From positions 3,038,001-3,102,000 of the forward strand of contig OY969816.1 of the NCBI GenBank assembly GCA_963703385.1: a stretch of 64,000 bases of DNA, read 5' to 3'. The position numbers and the translations under genes were made by a program. Below the pieces are notes generated by a model. It saw nothing but the letters and a program-made list of their open reading frames with translations, had not been told where the DNA came from and did not search any database. Below are positions 51,175 to 60,319 of this stretch, one piece after another. Every line of letters begins with the position of its first letter. Within the stretch, counting starts at the first letter, position 1. The stretch comes from Rhodoblastus sp963703385. Lineage in GTDB: Bacteria > Pseudomonadota > Alphaproteobacteria > Rhizobiales > Beijerinckiaceae.

Positions 51175-52389
51175 TCATCTGGGCTGGGCGCCCGCGAGCG
51201 CATGCTCCAGAACGTCGAGCGTCTGCGCCAGTTGCGTCGCGGCGCGGTCCAGCGTGCGCGCCGGACTGCGGCGCGCTCTCGTCCTTGGCCGCGAAAGGCG
51301 GCGCGAGGCGTCGGCGAGTACGTCCCGGTCGATCGACACGCCATGACGCGCAAGAACGGGTTCGAGTTCGTCGGCGCGACGGCGCAAGTCCTCGCGTGTT
51401 CTCTGGTAGGCGTGTTCGCACAGCCGCCGGCGATCGGAATAGGAAAAGATATTGGTGAAGAACATTTCGGGGTCGTCGCGCGCCGGTTCGAACAGCACCA
51501 CGTCGGCGTCCGGATAAAGCCGCGAATAACGCTCCATGCCGACCCGCATGCGCGAATGGATGATGGCGCGAAAGGTTTGCGACATCACGGTCGGAAAGCC
51601 GTGCTCCGCCAGGGAGCGACGCTTCTTGTGCGACTGGCGCGCGGCGGCGACCGCGTCGAAAGGAACCAGCGGATTGATGCAGAACAGCAGCTTCGCCCCT
51701 TCGCGCAAGGCCACAGACGCATGCAGGGTCTTCATCAAGACGCCGTCGACGAAATGGCGGCCCGCGATCTCGACCGGCGGGTAGAGGCCCGGCAGAGCCG
51801 AGCTGGCCTGAACCGCGAGGGAAATCGGCACGTCGTCCCAGCCGCTCGAGCCGAAAGCGACAGCCGTGCAGGAGTCGAGATCGGTCGCGACCAGGAACAA
51901 TTTGCGCTTCAGCGCGCGGAAGTCGTTGGTCCGCCCCGGCGCGGAGAAGAGTTTCGCGAGAAAGGCGCCGACGCCGTGGTTGTCGAGCAGGCCGGTCGGC
52001 AGGGCGTCGCCAAGGCGATGCAGGGATTCCGCGAGCGCGCCCGAAAAGGGATGGTCAAGACAGGCTTGCGCCGCCGCGGCGGCAAGGCCGGGAATGCTGG
52101 CCAGACGGCGCGCATATTCGCCGAGCGCCGGGCGCAACAGGACATCCGGCTCGAAGGGATCGTCCGCTTCCTCGCTCTCGATGAAGCTGCGATGCATGTC
52201 GCGGGGGGAGATGCCGTTGGCGAGGCCCGCCGCCAGGAAGGCGCCCGAACTGACGCCCACGAAGAAGTCGCAGCCGAGGAAATCAACTCCCTTCAACGCC
52301 TCATCGAGCGCCGCCAGCGCGCCGATCTCATAAATCGCGCCGAGCGGACCGCCGCCGGCCAGCGCAACGCCCTTCAAGTCGTGATCCAC
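51175..52389 (-). CDS. patatin-like phospholipase
   Basis: A 404-residue patatin-family lipid acyl hydrolase. The oxyanion loop is LAGGGPLGAIYEIGAL, the nucleophile elbow GVSSGAF (Ser about residue 47), and the catalytic Asp lies in HFVDGVL. A helical C-terminal extension follows. The start is a GTG at 52389 preceded by AAGGGGAGG, which places the protein start just before the first strand; the frame open to 52467 is less likely. In this setting it could mobilise storage lipid or remodel membranes. It belongs to the minus-strand run between the phasin and the TetR gene. Confidence 0.88.
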   Translation of the reverse strand: MDHDLKGVALAGGGPLGAIYEIGALAALDEALKGVDFLGCDFFVGVSSGAFLAAGLANGISPRDMHRSFIESEEADDPFEPDVLLRPALGEYARRLASIPGLAAAAAQACLDHPFSGALAESLHRLGDALPTGLLDNHGVGAFLAKLFSAPGRTNDFRALKRKLFLVATDLDSCTAVAFGSSGWDDVPISLAVQASSALPGLYPPVEIAGRHFVDGVLMKTLHASVALREGAKLLFCINPLVPFDAVAAARQSHKKRRSLAEHGFPTVMSQTFRAIIHSRMRVGMERYSRLYPDADVVLFEPARDDPEMFFTNIFSYSDRRRLCEHAYQRTREDLRRRADELEPVLARHGVSIDRDVLADASRRLSRPRTRARRSPARTLDRAATQLAQTLDVLEHALAGAQPR

Positions 52390-52481
52390 GTCGCCTCCCC
52401 TTCGAACGCCCCCGAGCGCGATGGAACCGCCCGTGAGGGCGGCTCCGCCGAAATGGGCGCCGGTCAAATCACCCGGTCAAC

Positions 52482-52898
52482 TCACTTTGCGCCACGCGTC
52501 GGCGCTTTGGGCGCATCGCTCCCGACCGAAAGCTTTTTGACCTCCTGGGTCAGTTCGGTCACCCGACGGCTCAGCGCCTCGACGTCCTTCTTCGTCGGGA
52601 CGCTCAAGGAGTGAAGGGCGCGCGCCACGCGCTCCTCGAACACCTGCTCCAGCTTGTCCCATTGTCCGGACGCCTGAGCCTTCACGTCGGCGATCTTCTC
52701 ATCGGCGGCCTTCTTGGCCCGGTCCTGAACGGCCTCGCCATGCTTGACGAGAGCCTCGAACGCTTTCACGCCCTCCTCCTGCCCCTTGGCGAAGGCCCCA
52801 AGGCCGGCCAGCCAAATCTGATTGGCGGAATTCTTGATCAGCGCCGCCATTTCGCTATCGGTCTTGCCTTCAACAAGAGCTTTGAGCTTCTTGACCAT
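52482..52898 (-). CDS. phasin (PhaF/PhaI-type granule-associated protein)
   Basis: A 138-residue phasin of the poly(hydroxyalkanoate) granule-associated family. It begins MVKKLKALVEGKTDSEMAAL, then IWLAGLGAFAKGQEEGVKAF and a coiled-coil region LSRRVTELTQEVKKL at the end. Family members coat hydrophobic storage granules. GGAGAGCAAG lies before the ATG at 52898. It opens the minus-strand run and diverges from the acyl-CoA reductase gene, which suggests a role in coating wax ester or mixed granules. Confidence 0.85.
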   Translation of the reverse strand: MVKKLKALVEGKTDSEMAALIKNSANQIWLAGLGAFAKGQEEGVKAFEALVKHGEAVQDRAKKAADEKIADVKAQASGQWDKLEQVFEERVARALHSLSVPTKKDVEALSRRVTELTQEVKKLSVGSDAPKAPTRGAK

Positions 52899-53044
52899 CT
52901 TGCTCTCCCTTCCCTCGCCGCCCGGATTCATTTCGCGGACTGATGTTAGGAAAATAGTCGCGGTTTTTAGGTTTTTCGCCCTATTCTCCTAGGCGGCGGA
53001 CTCTAATCTTAAAAGGTAATCTAGGCCAATAGGGAGAAACGGCC

Positions 53045-55030
53045 ATGATCTACGTCATCACCGGGGCCAGCGGCTTCATCGGCAAGCGCCTGACCCGTCA
53101 ATTGCTCTCCCGCGCCGGCGCCAAGGTTTATTTCCTCATTCGCAACGCGACGCCCGAGCGCCTCGAAAAATTGCGCGCCTTCTGGAGCGCCAACGAGGCC
53201 CGCGCCATCGCCCTGCCCGGAGATCTCACCTTGCCCCTGTGCGGCGTGGATTCCACCGCGATCAAAGGCCTGCGGGGGAAAGTCGATCATTTCTTCCACC
53301 TCGGCGCGATCTACGATCTCGACGCCGACCCGAGTGAGGAAATGGAGGTCAATGTCGAGGGGACGCGCCACGCCCTCGCCCTCGCCGAGGCCCTCGGCGC
53401 GCGCTGCTTCCATCACATGAGTTCGATCGCCGCCGCCGGGCTCTATGAGGGCGTCTTTCGCGAAGACATGTTCGAGGAAGCCGAGAATCTCGGCCATCCC
53501 TATTTCGCCAGCAAGCACGAAGCCGAGAAAGTCGTGCGGCGGGAGGCGAAGACGCCTTTCCGCATCTATCGGCCCGGCCTGGTCGTCGGCGATTCCACAA
53601 CCGGCGAAATGGACAAGATCGACGGCCCCTATTATTTCTTCAAGCTGATCCAGAAACTGCGCGGCGCGCTGCCGCCCTGGGCGCCGATGGTCGGCCTCGA
53701 AGGCGGGCGGATCAATCTGGTGCCGGTCGATTTCGTGGTCGCCGCCCTCGACCGTCTCGCCCACAGCGAAGGCCTCGACGGCCGTTGTTTCCATCTCGTC
53801 GATCCGCACCCGCGCCGGGTTGGCGACATTTTCGCACTGTTCGCCGACGCCGCGCACGCCCCGCGCATCCCGGTGCGCGTCAACGCGGCCTTGTTCGGCC
53901 TGCTGCCGCGCCCGATCCTGCAAGGCCTGAAGGCCCTGACCCCGGTGCGCCGCATCCGCAAGGCCTTCATGAAGGATCTCGGGCTGCCCGAGGGCGTCCT
54001 CGCCTTTTTCAATTATCCGACCCGCTTCGACAACCGCGAGGCCGCGGCGATCCTCGATCCGGCCGGGATCGCGGTTCCGCCGATCGAGGACTATGCCTGG
54101 CGCCTGTGGGACTATTGGGAGCGCCATCTCGACCCGGACCTGTTCATCGACCGCAGCCTGCGCGGCCGGATCAAGGACAAGGTCGTGCTGATCACGGGAG
54201 GCTCGGCCGGCATCGGCAAGGCGACGGCCTTGCGCCTCGCGGAAGCCGGCGCGACCGTCCTGATCGTCGGCCGCGACCAGGAAAAGCTCGACGCGACCGT
54301 GCGCGAGGGCGCCGAACGCGGGCTGGTTCTCCTGCCCCACGCGGCGGATATCGCCGACGCCGCCCAATGCGACGCGCTGATCGACCAGATCGTCAGGGAC
54401 CATGGCGGCGTCGAAATCCTGATCAACAACGCCGGCCGCTCGATGCGGCGCGGGATCGAACATTCCTACGATCGCTTCCATGATTTCGAACGCGCGATGC
54501 AGGTCAATTATTTCGGCGGCTTGCGCCTGACGCTCGGCTTCCTGCCCGGAATGGCGGAGCGGCGGAGCGGCCATGTGATCAATATTTCCTCGATCGGCGT
54601 GCTGACCAACGCGCCGCGCTTTTCCGCCTATGTCGCCTCCAAGGCCGCAATGGAGGCCTGGACCCGTTGCGCGGCCTCGGAATTCCTCGACCGCGGCGTC
54701 CATTTCACCACCATCAACATGCCCCTGGTGCGCACGGGGATGATCGCGCCGACGCACATCTATGACCATGTTCCGGCGCTGACGCCCGAGGAGGCCGCGG
54801 AACTTGTAGTTGAAGCCATCGTCAAGCGCGTTTCGCGCATCGCCACGCCGCTCGGCCTCTTCGGCCAGATCGTCCACGCGATCAGCCCGCGCTTCGCGCA
54901 GATCGTGATGAACACCGCCTTCCGCATGTTCCCCGACAGCGCGGCGGCCGTCGGCCAGGCGCCGGGCGCCGAGGAGCCGACCGTGGATCAGATCGCCTTT
55001 ACCCAGATCATGCGGGGGCTTTATCTTTGA
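53045..55030 (+). CDS. fused fatty acyl-CoA/aldehyde reductase, alcohol-forming (Marinobacter type)
   Basis: A 661-residue protein with two reductase domains. The N-terminal extended-SDR domain has the dinucleotide motif TGASGFIG (residues 7-14), FHLGAIYDLDAD, HHMSSIAAAGLYEGVFREDM and the active Tyr153/Lys157 (YFASK). The C-terminal SDR has TGGSAGIG near 382, NNAGRSMRRGIEHSYDRFHD, NISSIGVLTNAPRFSAYVAS and Tyr529/Lys533. Length, domain order and many motifs match the Marinobacter fatty acyl-CoA reductase that converts acyl-CoA to fatty alcohol in two NADPH-dependent steps. It would supply the alcohol for WS/DGAT. GGGAGAAACGG precedes the ATG. A long antisense frame is a shadow. Confidence 0.92.
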   Translation: MIYVITGASGFIGKRLTRQLLSRAGAKVYFLIRNATPERLEKLRAFWSANEARAIALPGDLTLPLCGVDSTAIKGLRGKVDHFFHLGAIYDLDADPSEEMEVNVEGTRHALALAEALGARCFHHMSSIAAAGLYEGVFREDMFEEAENLGHPYFASKHEAEKVVRREAKTPFRIYRPGLVVGDSTTGEMDKIDGPYYFFKLIQKLRGALPPWAPMVGLEGGRINLVPVDFVVAALDRLAHSEGLDGRCFHLVDPHPRRVGDIFALFADAAHAPRIPVRVNAALFGLLPRPILQGLKALTPVRRIRKAFMKDLGLPEGVLAFFNYPTRFDNREAAAILDPAGIAVPPIEDYAWRLWDYWERHLDPDLFIDRSLRGRIKDKVVLITGGSAGIGKATALRLAEAGATVLIVGRDQEKLDATVREGAERGLVLLPHAADIADAAQCDALIDQIVRDHGGVEILINNAGRSMRRGIEHSYDRFHDFERAMQVNYFGGLRLTLGFLPGMAERRSGHVINISSIGVLTNAPRFSAYVASKAAMEAWTRCAASEFLDRGVHFTTINMPLVRTGMIAPTHIYDHVPALTPEEAAELVVEAIVKRVSRIATPLGLFGQIVHAISPRFAQIVMNTAFRMFPDSAAAVGQAPGAEEPTVDQIAFTQIMRGLYL

Positions 55031-55081
55031 TCTGACGCCTGAAGCACGGCCGCGAGAACGGCGCGCGCGCAAAAGCCAGAA

Positions 55082-55316
55082 ATGACCGGGAAGGGCGGCA
55101 CGGTTTCGCGCACCGTCCAGACGCGCCGAATCCCGGGGAACCACGAATTCGTCGCGCACGCTCCAAATCGAATGCGTCGGAACCGGCGGCGGACGCCTGT
55201 TGAGCTCGCGCAGCCACGCCGACGCCCGCGCCCCACGCCCGGGCGGCGGCGGCGCCGGAAATGCCAGCGAGCGCGACAAGCAAGACGAAGCCCAACTGAA
55301 GCAGGAGCGCGATCAT
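55082..55316 (-). pseudogene. lipase/esterase (alpha/beta hydrolase) remnant
   Basis: Two frames hold pieces of one protein. From 55316 the frame encodes a membrane-anchor N-terminus (IALLLQLGFVLLVALAGISG). The frame passing 55279 encodes LNRRPPPVPTHSIWSVRDEF and VVPRDSARLDGA, which resembles the catalytic Asp region of class 2-type lipases ('tSIwS..D..V.P..sarl.gA'). The body with the serine elbow is absent and the frames do not join. It lies between the acyl-CoA reductase and ligase genes, where a lipase would fit. The identification rests on a short motif. Confidence 0.4.
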
Positions 55317-55444
55317 GGTCTGTCTCCGCCGCGCGCAAGCCGCAGCCGGCGATTGACTCGCGTCATTGCTGAAGCGCCTCTCCGGGGCGACAATGTTCCG
55401 TTCAGAAGCGCATTGACAACAATCAAGAAGTTTGGAGGCGCGTC

Positions 55445-57106
55445 GTGGAGAGAATATGGCTTTCGCAATATCCCGCGGGCGTCGATCCGGACGTCGACGT
55501 GCGCGCCTTTCCGTCCCTCGTCGATATTTTCGAGGACGCCGTCCGTCGCTTCCCCCGTCATACCGCCTTCATCAGCATGGGCGTCTCCCTGACCTATGCC
55601 GAGCTGGACGCGCTGGCCAAGGACTTCGGCGCCTTTCTTCAGAATGTCGCGCGCCTGCCGCGCGGGGCGCGCGTCGCGCTGATGATGCCGAACCTTCTGC
55701 AATATCCGGTCGCCTTGTTCGGCGCCCTGCGGGCCGGTTATGTCATCGTCAATTGCAACCCGCTTTATACCCCGCGCGAGCTCGAGCACCAGCTGAAGGA
55801 CTCGGGGGCGGAAGCGATCGTGGTGCTGGAAAATTTCGCCGCCACGGTCGCGGAGGTCGTCGCGCGGACCTCCTTGCGCCAGGTTGTGGTGGCGCGGGTC
55901 GGCGACCTGCTCGGCCCCGGGCGCGGCGCCTTGGCGAATTTCGTCATCCGCCATATCAAAAAGCTCGCGCCGCGCTGCGACATTCCCGGCGCGGTTCGCT
56001 TCACCCAAGCGTTGCGCCTCGGCGCGCAGTGCCAGCTGCGGCGGATTGAACTCGGCCCCGACGATCTCGCCTTCCTTCAATACACCGGCGGCACCACCGG
56101 CGCGCCCAAGGGCGTCGAGCTGACCCACGGCAATATGGTCGCCAATGTCCAGCAGGGCTATGCCTGGGTCCGCCCGTTCCTCGACGATGGGCGCGAAACC
56201 ATCGTCACCGCCCTGCCGCTCTATCACATTTTCGCGCTGACGGTGAGCTGCCTGTTGTTCGTGCGGATCGGCGCGGCCAATCTCCTGATCGCCAACCCGC
56301 GCGACATTCCGAATTTCGTCAAGGCGCTGTCGAAACACAGGTTTTCCGTGATCATCGGCGTCAACACCCTGTTCAACGCCCTTCTGAACAATGCTGATTT
56401 CCGGCGCCTCGATTTCAGCGGGTTGAAGGTTTGCGTCGCCGGCGGCATGGCGCTGCATCAGGCCGTCGCCGCGAAATGGCGCGAAGTCACCGGCAGAACC
56501 TTGGTCGAGGGCTATGGCCTGACCGAGACTTCGCCCGGCGCGATCCTCAACCCGCTCGATCTCGACGCCTATAATGGCTCCATCGGCCTGCCGATGCCGC
56601 AAACCGATATTTCGATCCGCGACGACCAGGGCGTCGAATTGCCGATCGGCGCGACGGGCGAACTCTGCATCAAGGGGCCGCAGGTGATGCGCGGCTATTG
56701 GCGGCGGCCGGACGAAACCGCGACGGTTATGTTCCCGGACGGCTTCGTGCGGACGGGCGACATCGCGGTTGTCGACGAAAAGGGCTTCGTGCGAATCGTC
56801 GATCGCAAGAAGGACATGATCATCGTGTCCGGGTTCAACGTCTATCCCAACGAAGTCGAGGACATCGTCGCGCTGAATGTCGGCGTCCTGGAGGTCGGCG
56901 CGGTCGGCGTGCCCGACACGCGCTCAGGCGAGGCCGTGAAGATCGTGGTGGTCAGAAGGGACGAGACGCTGTCTGGCGAAGAGCTGATCGCCCATTGCCG
57001 CAGGTATCTCGTCGGCTACAAGGTTCCGCGCTACGTCGAGTTCCGCAAAGAACTGCCGAAAACCAATGTCGGAAAGATCTTGCGCCGCGCGCTGCGCGAT
57101 CTTTGA
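55445..57106 (+). CDS. fadD: long-chain fatty-acid-CoA ligase
   Basis: A 553-residue AMP-forming acyl-CoA synthetase. The nucleotide motif is LQYTGGTTGAPKGVELTH (about residue 210), then VEGYGLTETSPGAI, the linker DRKKDMIIVSGFNVYPNEVE and the C-terminal lysine in PKTNVGKILRRALRDL. It closely follows the E. coli FadD layout. The start is GTG at 55445, with GGAGG seven bases upstream. It is in the same direction as the acyl-CoA reductase, 414 bases downstream across a lipase remnant. In this cluster it would activate fatty acids for reduction and esterification; a beta-oxidation role is also possible. Confidence 0.92.
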   Translation: MERIWLSQYPAGVDPDVDVRAFPSLVDIFEDAVRRFPRHTAFISMGVSLTYAELDALAKDFGAFLQNVARLPRGARVALMMPNLLQYPVALFGALRAGYVIVNCNPLYTPRELEHQLKDSGAEAIVVLENFAATVAEVVARTSLRQVVVARVGDLLGPGRGALANFVIRHIKKLAPRCDIPGAVRFTQALRLGAQCQLRRIELGPDDLAFLQYTGGTTGAPKGVELTHGNMVANVQQGYAWVRPFLDDGRETIVTALPLYHIFALTVSCLLFVRIGAANLLIANPRDIPNFVKALSKHRFSVIIGVNTLFNALLNNADFRRLDFSGLKVCVAGGMALHQAVAAKWREVTGRTLVEGYGLTETSPGAILNPLDLDAYNGSIGLPMPQTDISIRDDQGVELPIGATGELCIKGPQVMRGYWRRPDETATVMFPDGFVRTGDIAVVDEKGFVRIVDRKKDMIIVSGFNVYPNEVEDIVALNVGVLEVGAVGVPDTRSGEAVKIVVVRRDETLSGEELIAHCRRYLVGYKVPRYVEFRKELPKTNVGKILRRALRDL

Positions 57107-57622
57107 TCCCGGGAACTTGTCTCGACGGCCTCTGCGGAGAGGGCGCGTTTCCCAAGGTCGATGCGGTGAAGCCGGTCGAAATCCTGCGCGATGTCAACCC
57201 AGCGCTCTCCCGCCGAGCTACGCGCCCCGTCGAGCAGCGGAGGCCAACTCCAAACTTTAAGATTCAATCGTAACCCATCGAGGGCGTCGAACGCTTCTGA
57301 CCGCCAAATTCATAACCAAAACGACAGATGTGACGACAATTGAGCAAAGTTTACGCCAAACTTGTCTTGTATTTGCATATAATGACAACTAAAAAAATAT
57401 TGCACTCGTTAATATTTTAACAGTCCAGTTAATACGAAGAAAATTAACCGCCGTTAATCTGCCCCTGCCGATGTGGTAAACCTCATTAAAACAACCATCA
57501 TCGAAGCAAGCATTATATCCTGATTACGTCATATTTCATCGCGCTTCTCCTGCATGATGACCATGACAAGCGTCGGTCGATGCTGTGTTTCGGGCTGGAG
57601 ACCTGCAAGTTCGGAGACGACG
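57107..57622. other. intergenic stretch, AT-rich, probable promoter region
   Basis: The stretch from about 57,290 to 57,540 is markedly poorer in GC than the rest of the window, with several TTAA and AAAT runs (for example around 57,400-57,450). It lies ahead of the Ca2+-repeat protein gene and probably carries its promoter. I see no gene in it. Confidence 0.45.
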
Positions 57623-58652
57623 ATGGCGACCTACAACCTGAATCATTCCAGTCTGGATAAACTGCTCGATCGCTTCACATCGAGCGCAACGGAAAACGCG
57701 ATCTTCCAAGCCTTGATTGGCGCCGACCTGCTGCCGGAAGGTCATCGGACCCTTGGCGTCGAAACCCAGGCTGTCGGCGGCTCCTATACACTTCCCTCGG
57801 GCGACAATTTCTTCCTCGACACCGGCCTTTCAAATTCGATGACTTTGTCATCATTGCATGGCGGCGTCATCATCGCCGCTGGAGATGGCGGCAATTCAAT
57901 CCTCGATCAGGGTCCCGGCGGCGACACTCTCGTCGGCGGCGCCGGGGCCGACAAGCTCCAGGTCACGCAAGGAAACAACGTGCTCATCGGGGGCGGCTTC
58001 GAAACGGTGGGCGGCGGGACAGGTCACGACTTCATGACCGGCGGCGCGTCGCTCCTCAGCCCCTCGGATTTCGATCACGGGCGCGGCGGCGACCGAGGCA
58101 ATGGCGGCGACGATCACGATGGTCACGGAAACGGCGACGATCACGATGGTCACGGAAACGGCGGCGATGACGGAGGGTCGGACGACCGTGGCCACGGCGA
58201 CCATCACCACGGCCAGACCTTCCCGTCGGATACGCTGATCGGCGGTTCGGGCAACGACCTGTTCGAGGTCTCCCATGGCGACAACTGGATTTATGCCGGG
58301 ACCGGCCACGACACCATTTACGCCGGCGACGGCTCAGACAAGATCTTCGGCTCGACCATCGCGGGCGCCACCAACGCCATGGATACGATTTATCTTGGGA
58401 CCGGAGATGCGTCCATCACCGGCGGCGCGGCAGGCGCGGCGACGATTTACGCCGGAACGCAGGGCGATGACACAATATTCGGGTCTTCGGGGGGCCAGAC
58501 ATTGGACCTCTATACGGAGCAATCCTCTCACAGCGTCAAATCCACCAACGTAAGTGGCGGTGTGACCACCATCACGTTCAAGGATCATCAGAACTCTGTC
58601 GCTCGAGAATGTCACGATCCACTACTCGAACGGAGGCACTCTCAAGGTCTAG
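57623..58652 (+). CDS. RTX-like calcium-binding repeat protein, one-base frameshift near the end
   Basis: A protein of about 343 residues with glycine/aspartate nonapeptide-like repeats (GGDTLVGGAGADKL, DTLIGGSGNDLFEVSHGDNW, TGHDTIYAGDGSDKIFGS) typical of type I secreted proteins. Between them is a His/Asp/Gly-rich linker with a 27-base DNA repeat. The reading frame changes at 58,592: one extra A after CAG. Removing it gives a normal end, TLSLENVTIHYSNGGTLKV, with a stop at 58650-58652 followed by a terminator. As sequenced, translation would run on to 59050 through unrelated DNA. ATG at 57623 with GGAGAC upstream. No signal peptide is seen, consistent with type I secretion. Confidence 0.75.
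58106..58159 (+). repeat. 27-bp tandem repeat (two copies) encoding a His/Asp-rich linker
   Basis: Two perfect 27-base copies at 58106-58132 and 58133-58159, each reading GDDHDGHGN. The resulting stretch is rich in His and Asp, and metal binding is plausible. Confidence 0.85.
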
Positions 58653-58742
58653 CAGGCGCTCCGGTCCTGTCTCGCCGGCATGTCCGACGACCAGGCTCCA
58701 TGGGCGCCCGGCGCGCAAGTCAGCGTTCGTCAGAAATTCAAG

Positions 58743-58772
58743 GCCGGAGGTTTCAGCCTCCGGCTTGTTCTT
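58743..58772 (+). terminator. Rho-independent terminator
   Basis: GCCGGAGG (58743-58750), loop TTTCAG, CCTCCGGC (58757-58764), then TTGTTCTT. It lies 90 bases after the restored stop of the Ca2+-repeat gene and supports an end there. Confidence 0.85.
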
Positions 58773-58967
58773 GCGAGCCTCTATGCGAACGGCCTGGAAT
58801 GGCGGGCCGGACCGAAACAATTTTCGCCTCGGTCGGCCGCACGTTTGCCGGACCGGACGCTTGCTCGGATTTCCCTCGGCGGCCGAGACAATATTTCTCC
58901 GTTTCTCCGCTGGAAAAAGCGAAACCCCGGCAACGGCTCCTGGCCGGCGCATCCGAAATTCAGGCAA

Positions 58968-59016
58968 TGGTGGGCGCGACAGGGATCGAACCGGTGACCC
59001 CTACGATGTCAACGTA
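58968..59016 (-). other. 3' fragment of tRNA-Val(GAC), probable attachment site
   Basis: Read on the minus strand, the sequence is the 3' part of a tRNA: anticodon loop TTGACAT (59006-59012, anticodon GAC), anticodon 3' stem CGTAG, a variable region, a T-loop TTCGATC, and acceptor CGCGCCC-A-CCA. The 5' half (acceptor 5' strand, D-arm) is absent: beyond about 59016 the sequence is unrelated AT-rich DNA. One T-stem pair is mismatched, consistent with a non-functional copy. Integrases often target exactly this part of a tRNA gene. Confidence 0.72.
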
Positions 59017-59242
59017 TAGTGTTGCCGACTATTTATATGGAATCATTTAAAATAAAATATCAGAATTCATCGCTCACTTTGTGCAGACACACGCCAACTG
59101 ACGTCACCCTAGCATTCCTAAATCAGCTTACGCCGCCTTAAGCGAGTTTTCTTGAGGCGTCTAACTTATCACGACGGAATAAGATCGTCAATATTTCTCA
59201 AATCACTATGGTGAAGCAATAATACCCCATTGGTTTCTGCTA

Positions 59243-60304
59243 GAGCATTCCCCGCATGTTCTGACTCGCATTTTTGACGAGGTGGGATTCCCTTATGCTC
59301 AGGAATGAGCGAATCTGCGCTTCTCTCTGATTTGGGGGCGCAAGATGTCGCGAGGCCATTCCTTCGATCTGCGTAAGCGTGTGATTGCGTTGGTTGAAGG
59401 AGGGGTGTCGCGGCGGGCTGCGGCGCGGCAATTGTTGGTTTCTAAATCGTCGGCGATAAAGTGGTTCAGGCGCTTTAAAGAGACGGGCAGCTTTGCTGAA
59501 AAGCCCGGCAAGAAAGCGAGGCCATCACCGCTGGACGCCCATGCGGAATGGTTGTTGGCTTTGGTCTCCCGCCAACCCGACCTCACGCTAGCCGAGATTG
59601 AAGTCTCGTCTTCTGGAAGAGCTTCATTGCAAAACCACAGACAGCTCGATCGCGCGGTTTTTTCAGCGCCACAAACTCAGCTATAAAAAAAACGCTGCAC
59701 GCCAGCGAGCAGCACCGGGAAGACGTGGCCAAGGCGCGCGAAGAATGGAAAGAGGCGCAACTGGCGCTTGATCCGGACAAACTGGTTTTCGTCGATGAAA
59801 CCGGCACAAACACCCAGATGACGCGCACGCGTGGACGCTGCCAAAAGGGCAAGCGTCTGGTCGATTACGCGCCGCATGGGCACTGGAAAACAACGACCTT
59901 CGTGGCCGGGTTGCGCAATGACGCCATCACCGCACCCTTGGTTGTCGATCGGCCGATGAACGGCGTGATCTTCCAAGCCTGGCTTGAGCAGAACCTCGCG
60001 CCAACCCTGACCGAAGGCGACATTGTCGTCATGGACAACCTGCCGGCTCACAAGGTTGCAGGCGTGCGCACGATCATCGAAAGCACGGGCGCCAGGCTGC
60101 TGTATCTGCCGCCATATTCGCCTGATCTCAATCCCATCGAGATGATGTTCGCCAAGCTCAAGGCCCTGCTGCGAAAAGCCAAGGAAAGAACCGTCGATAA
60201 ACTATGGGACCGCATCGGCGCCATCCTCGACGAGTTCAGCCCACCAGAATGCTCAAATTATTTCCGACATGATGGCTATGGATCATGTTAGCCGGGGAAT
60301 GCTC
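59243..60304 (+). mobile_element. IS630-family element, copy 1
   Basis: The element is bounded by inverted repeats GAGCATTCCCCG (59243-59254 and, complemented, 60293-60304). Both sides carry the TA duplication of this family, within CTAG at each end (59240-59243, 60304-60307). It contains one transposase gene broken by two frameshifts. Confidence 0.85.
59345..60291 (+). pseudogene. IS630 transposase, two frameshifts
   Basis: The N-terminal helix-turn-helix part reads RGHSFDLRKRVIALVEGGVS to DLTLAEIE. An extra base near 59603-59606 then shifts the frame. The middle part (RLLEELHCKTTDSSIARFFQ) is open in a second frame, up to a run of eight A (59685-59692). The DDE domain follows in a third frame: KLVFVDETGTNTQMTR, DIVVMDNLPAHK and LPPYSPDLNPIEMMFAKLK. 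All three catalytic positions are present. One base fewer at each of the two sites would restore one protein, so this copy looks inactive. Confidence 0.85.
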
Positions 60305-60319
60305 TAGAGCGGCCTCCGA

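Noticed and set aside
50266..52614. A 782-codon plus-strand open frame opposite the TetR and patatin genes
   Set aside because: Antisense shadow; both minus-strand genes have clear motifs and ribosome-binding sites.
53021..55279. A 752-codon minus-strand open frame opposite the acyl-CoA reductase
   Set aside because: Mirrors the codon pattern of the reductase gene and has no family motif. Only its first ~50 codons, outside the reductase, look protein-like, as the lipase remnant.
58653..59050. C-terminal extension of the Ca2+-repeat protein, including GATGIEPVTPT
   Set aside because: Product of a one-base frameshift. The GATGIEPVTPT part is simply a translated tRNA fragment, a well-known false ORF type.
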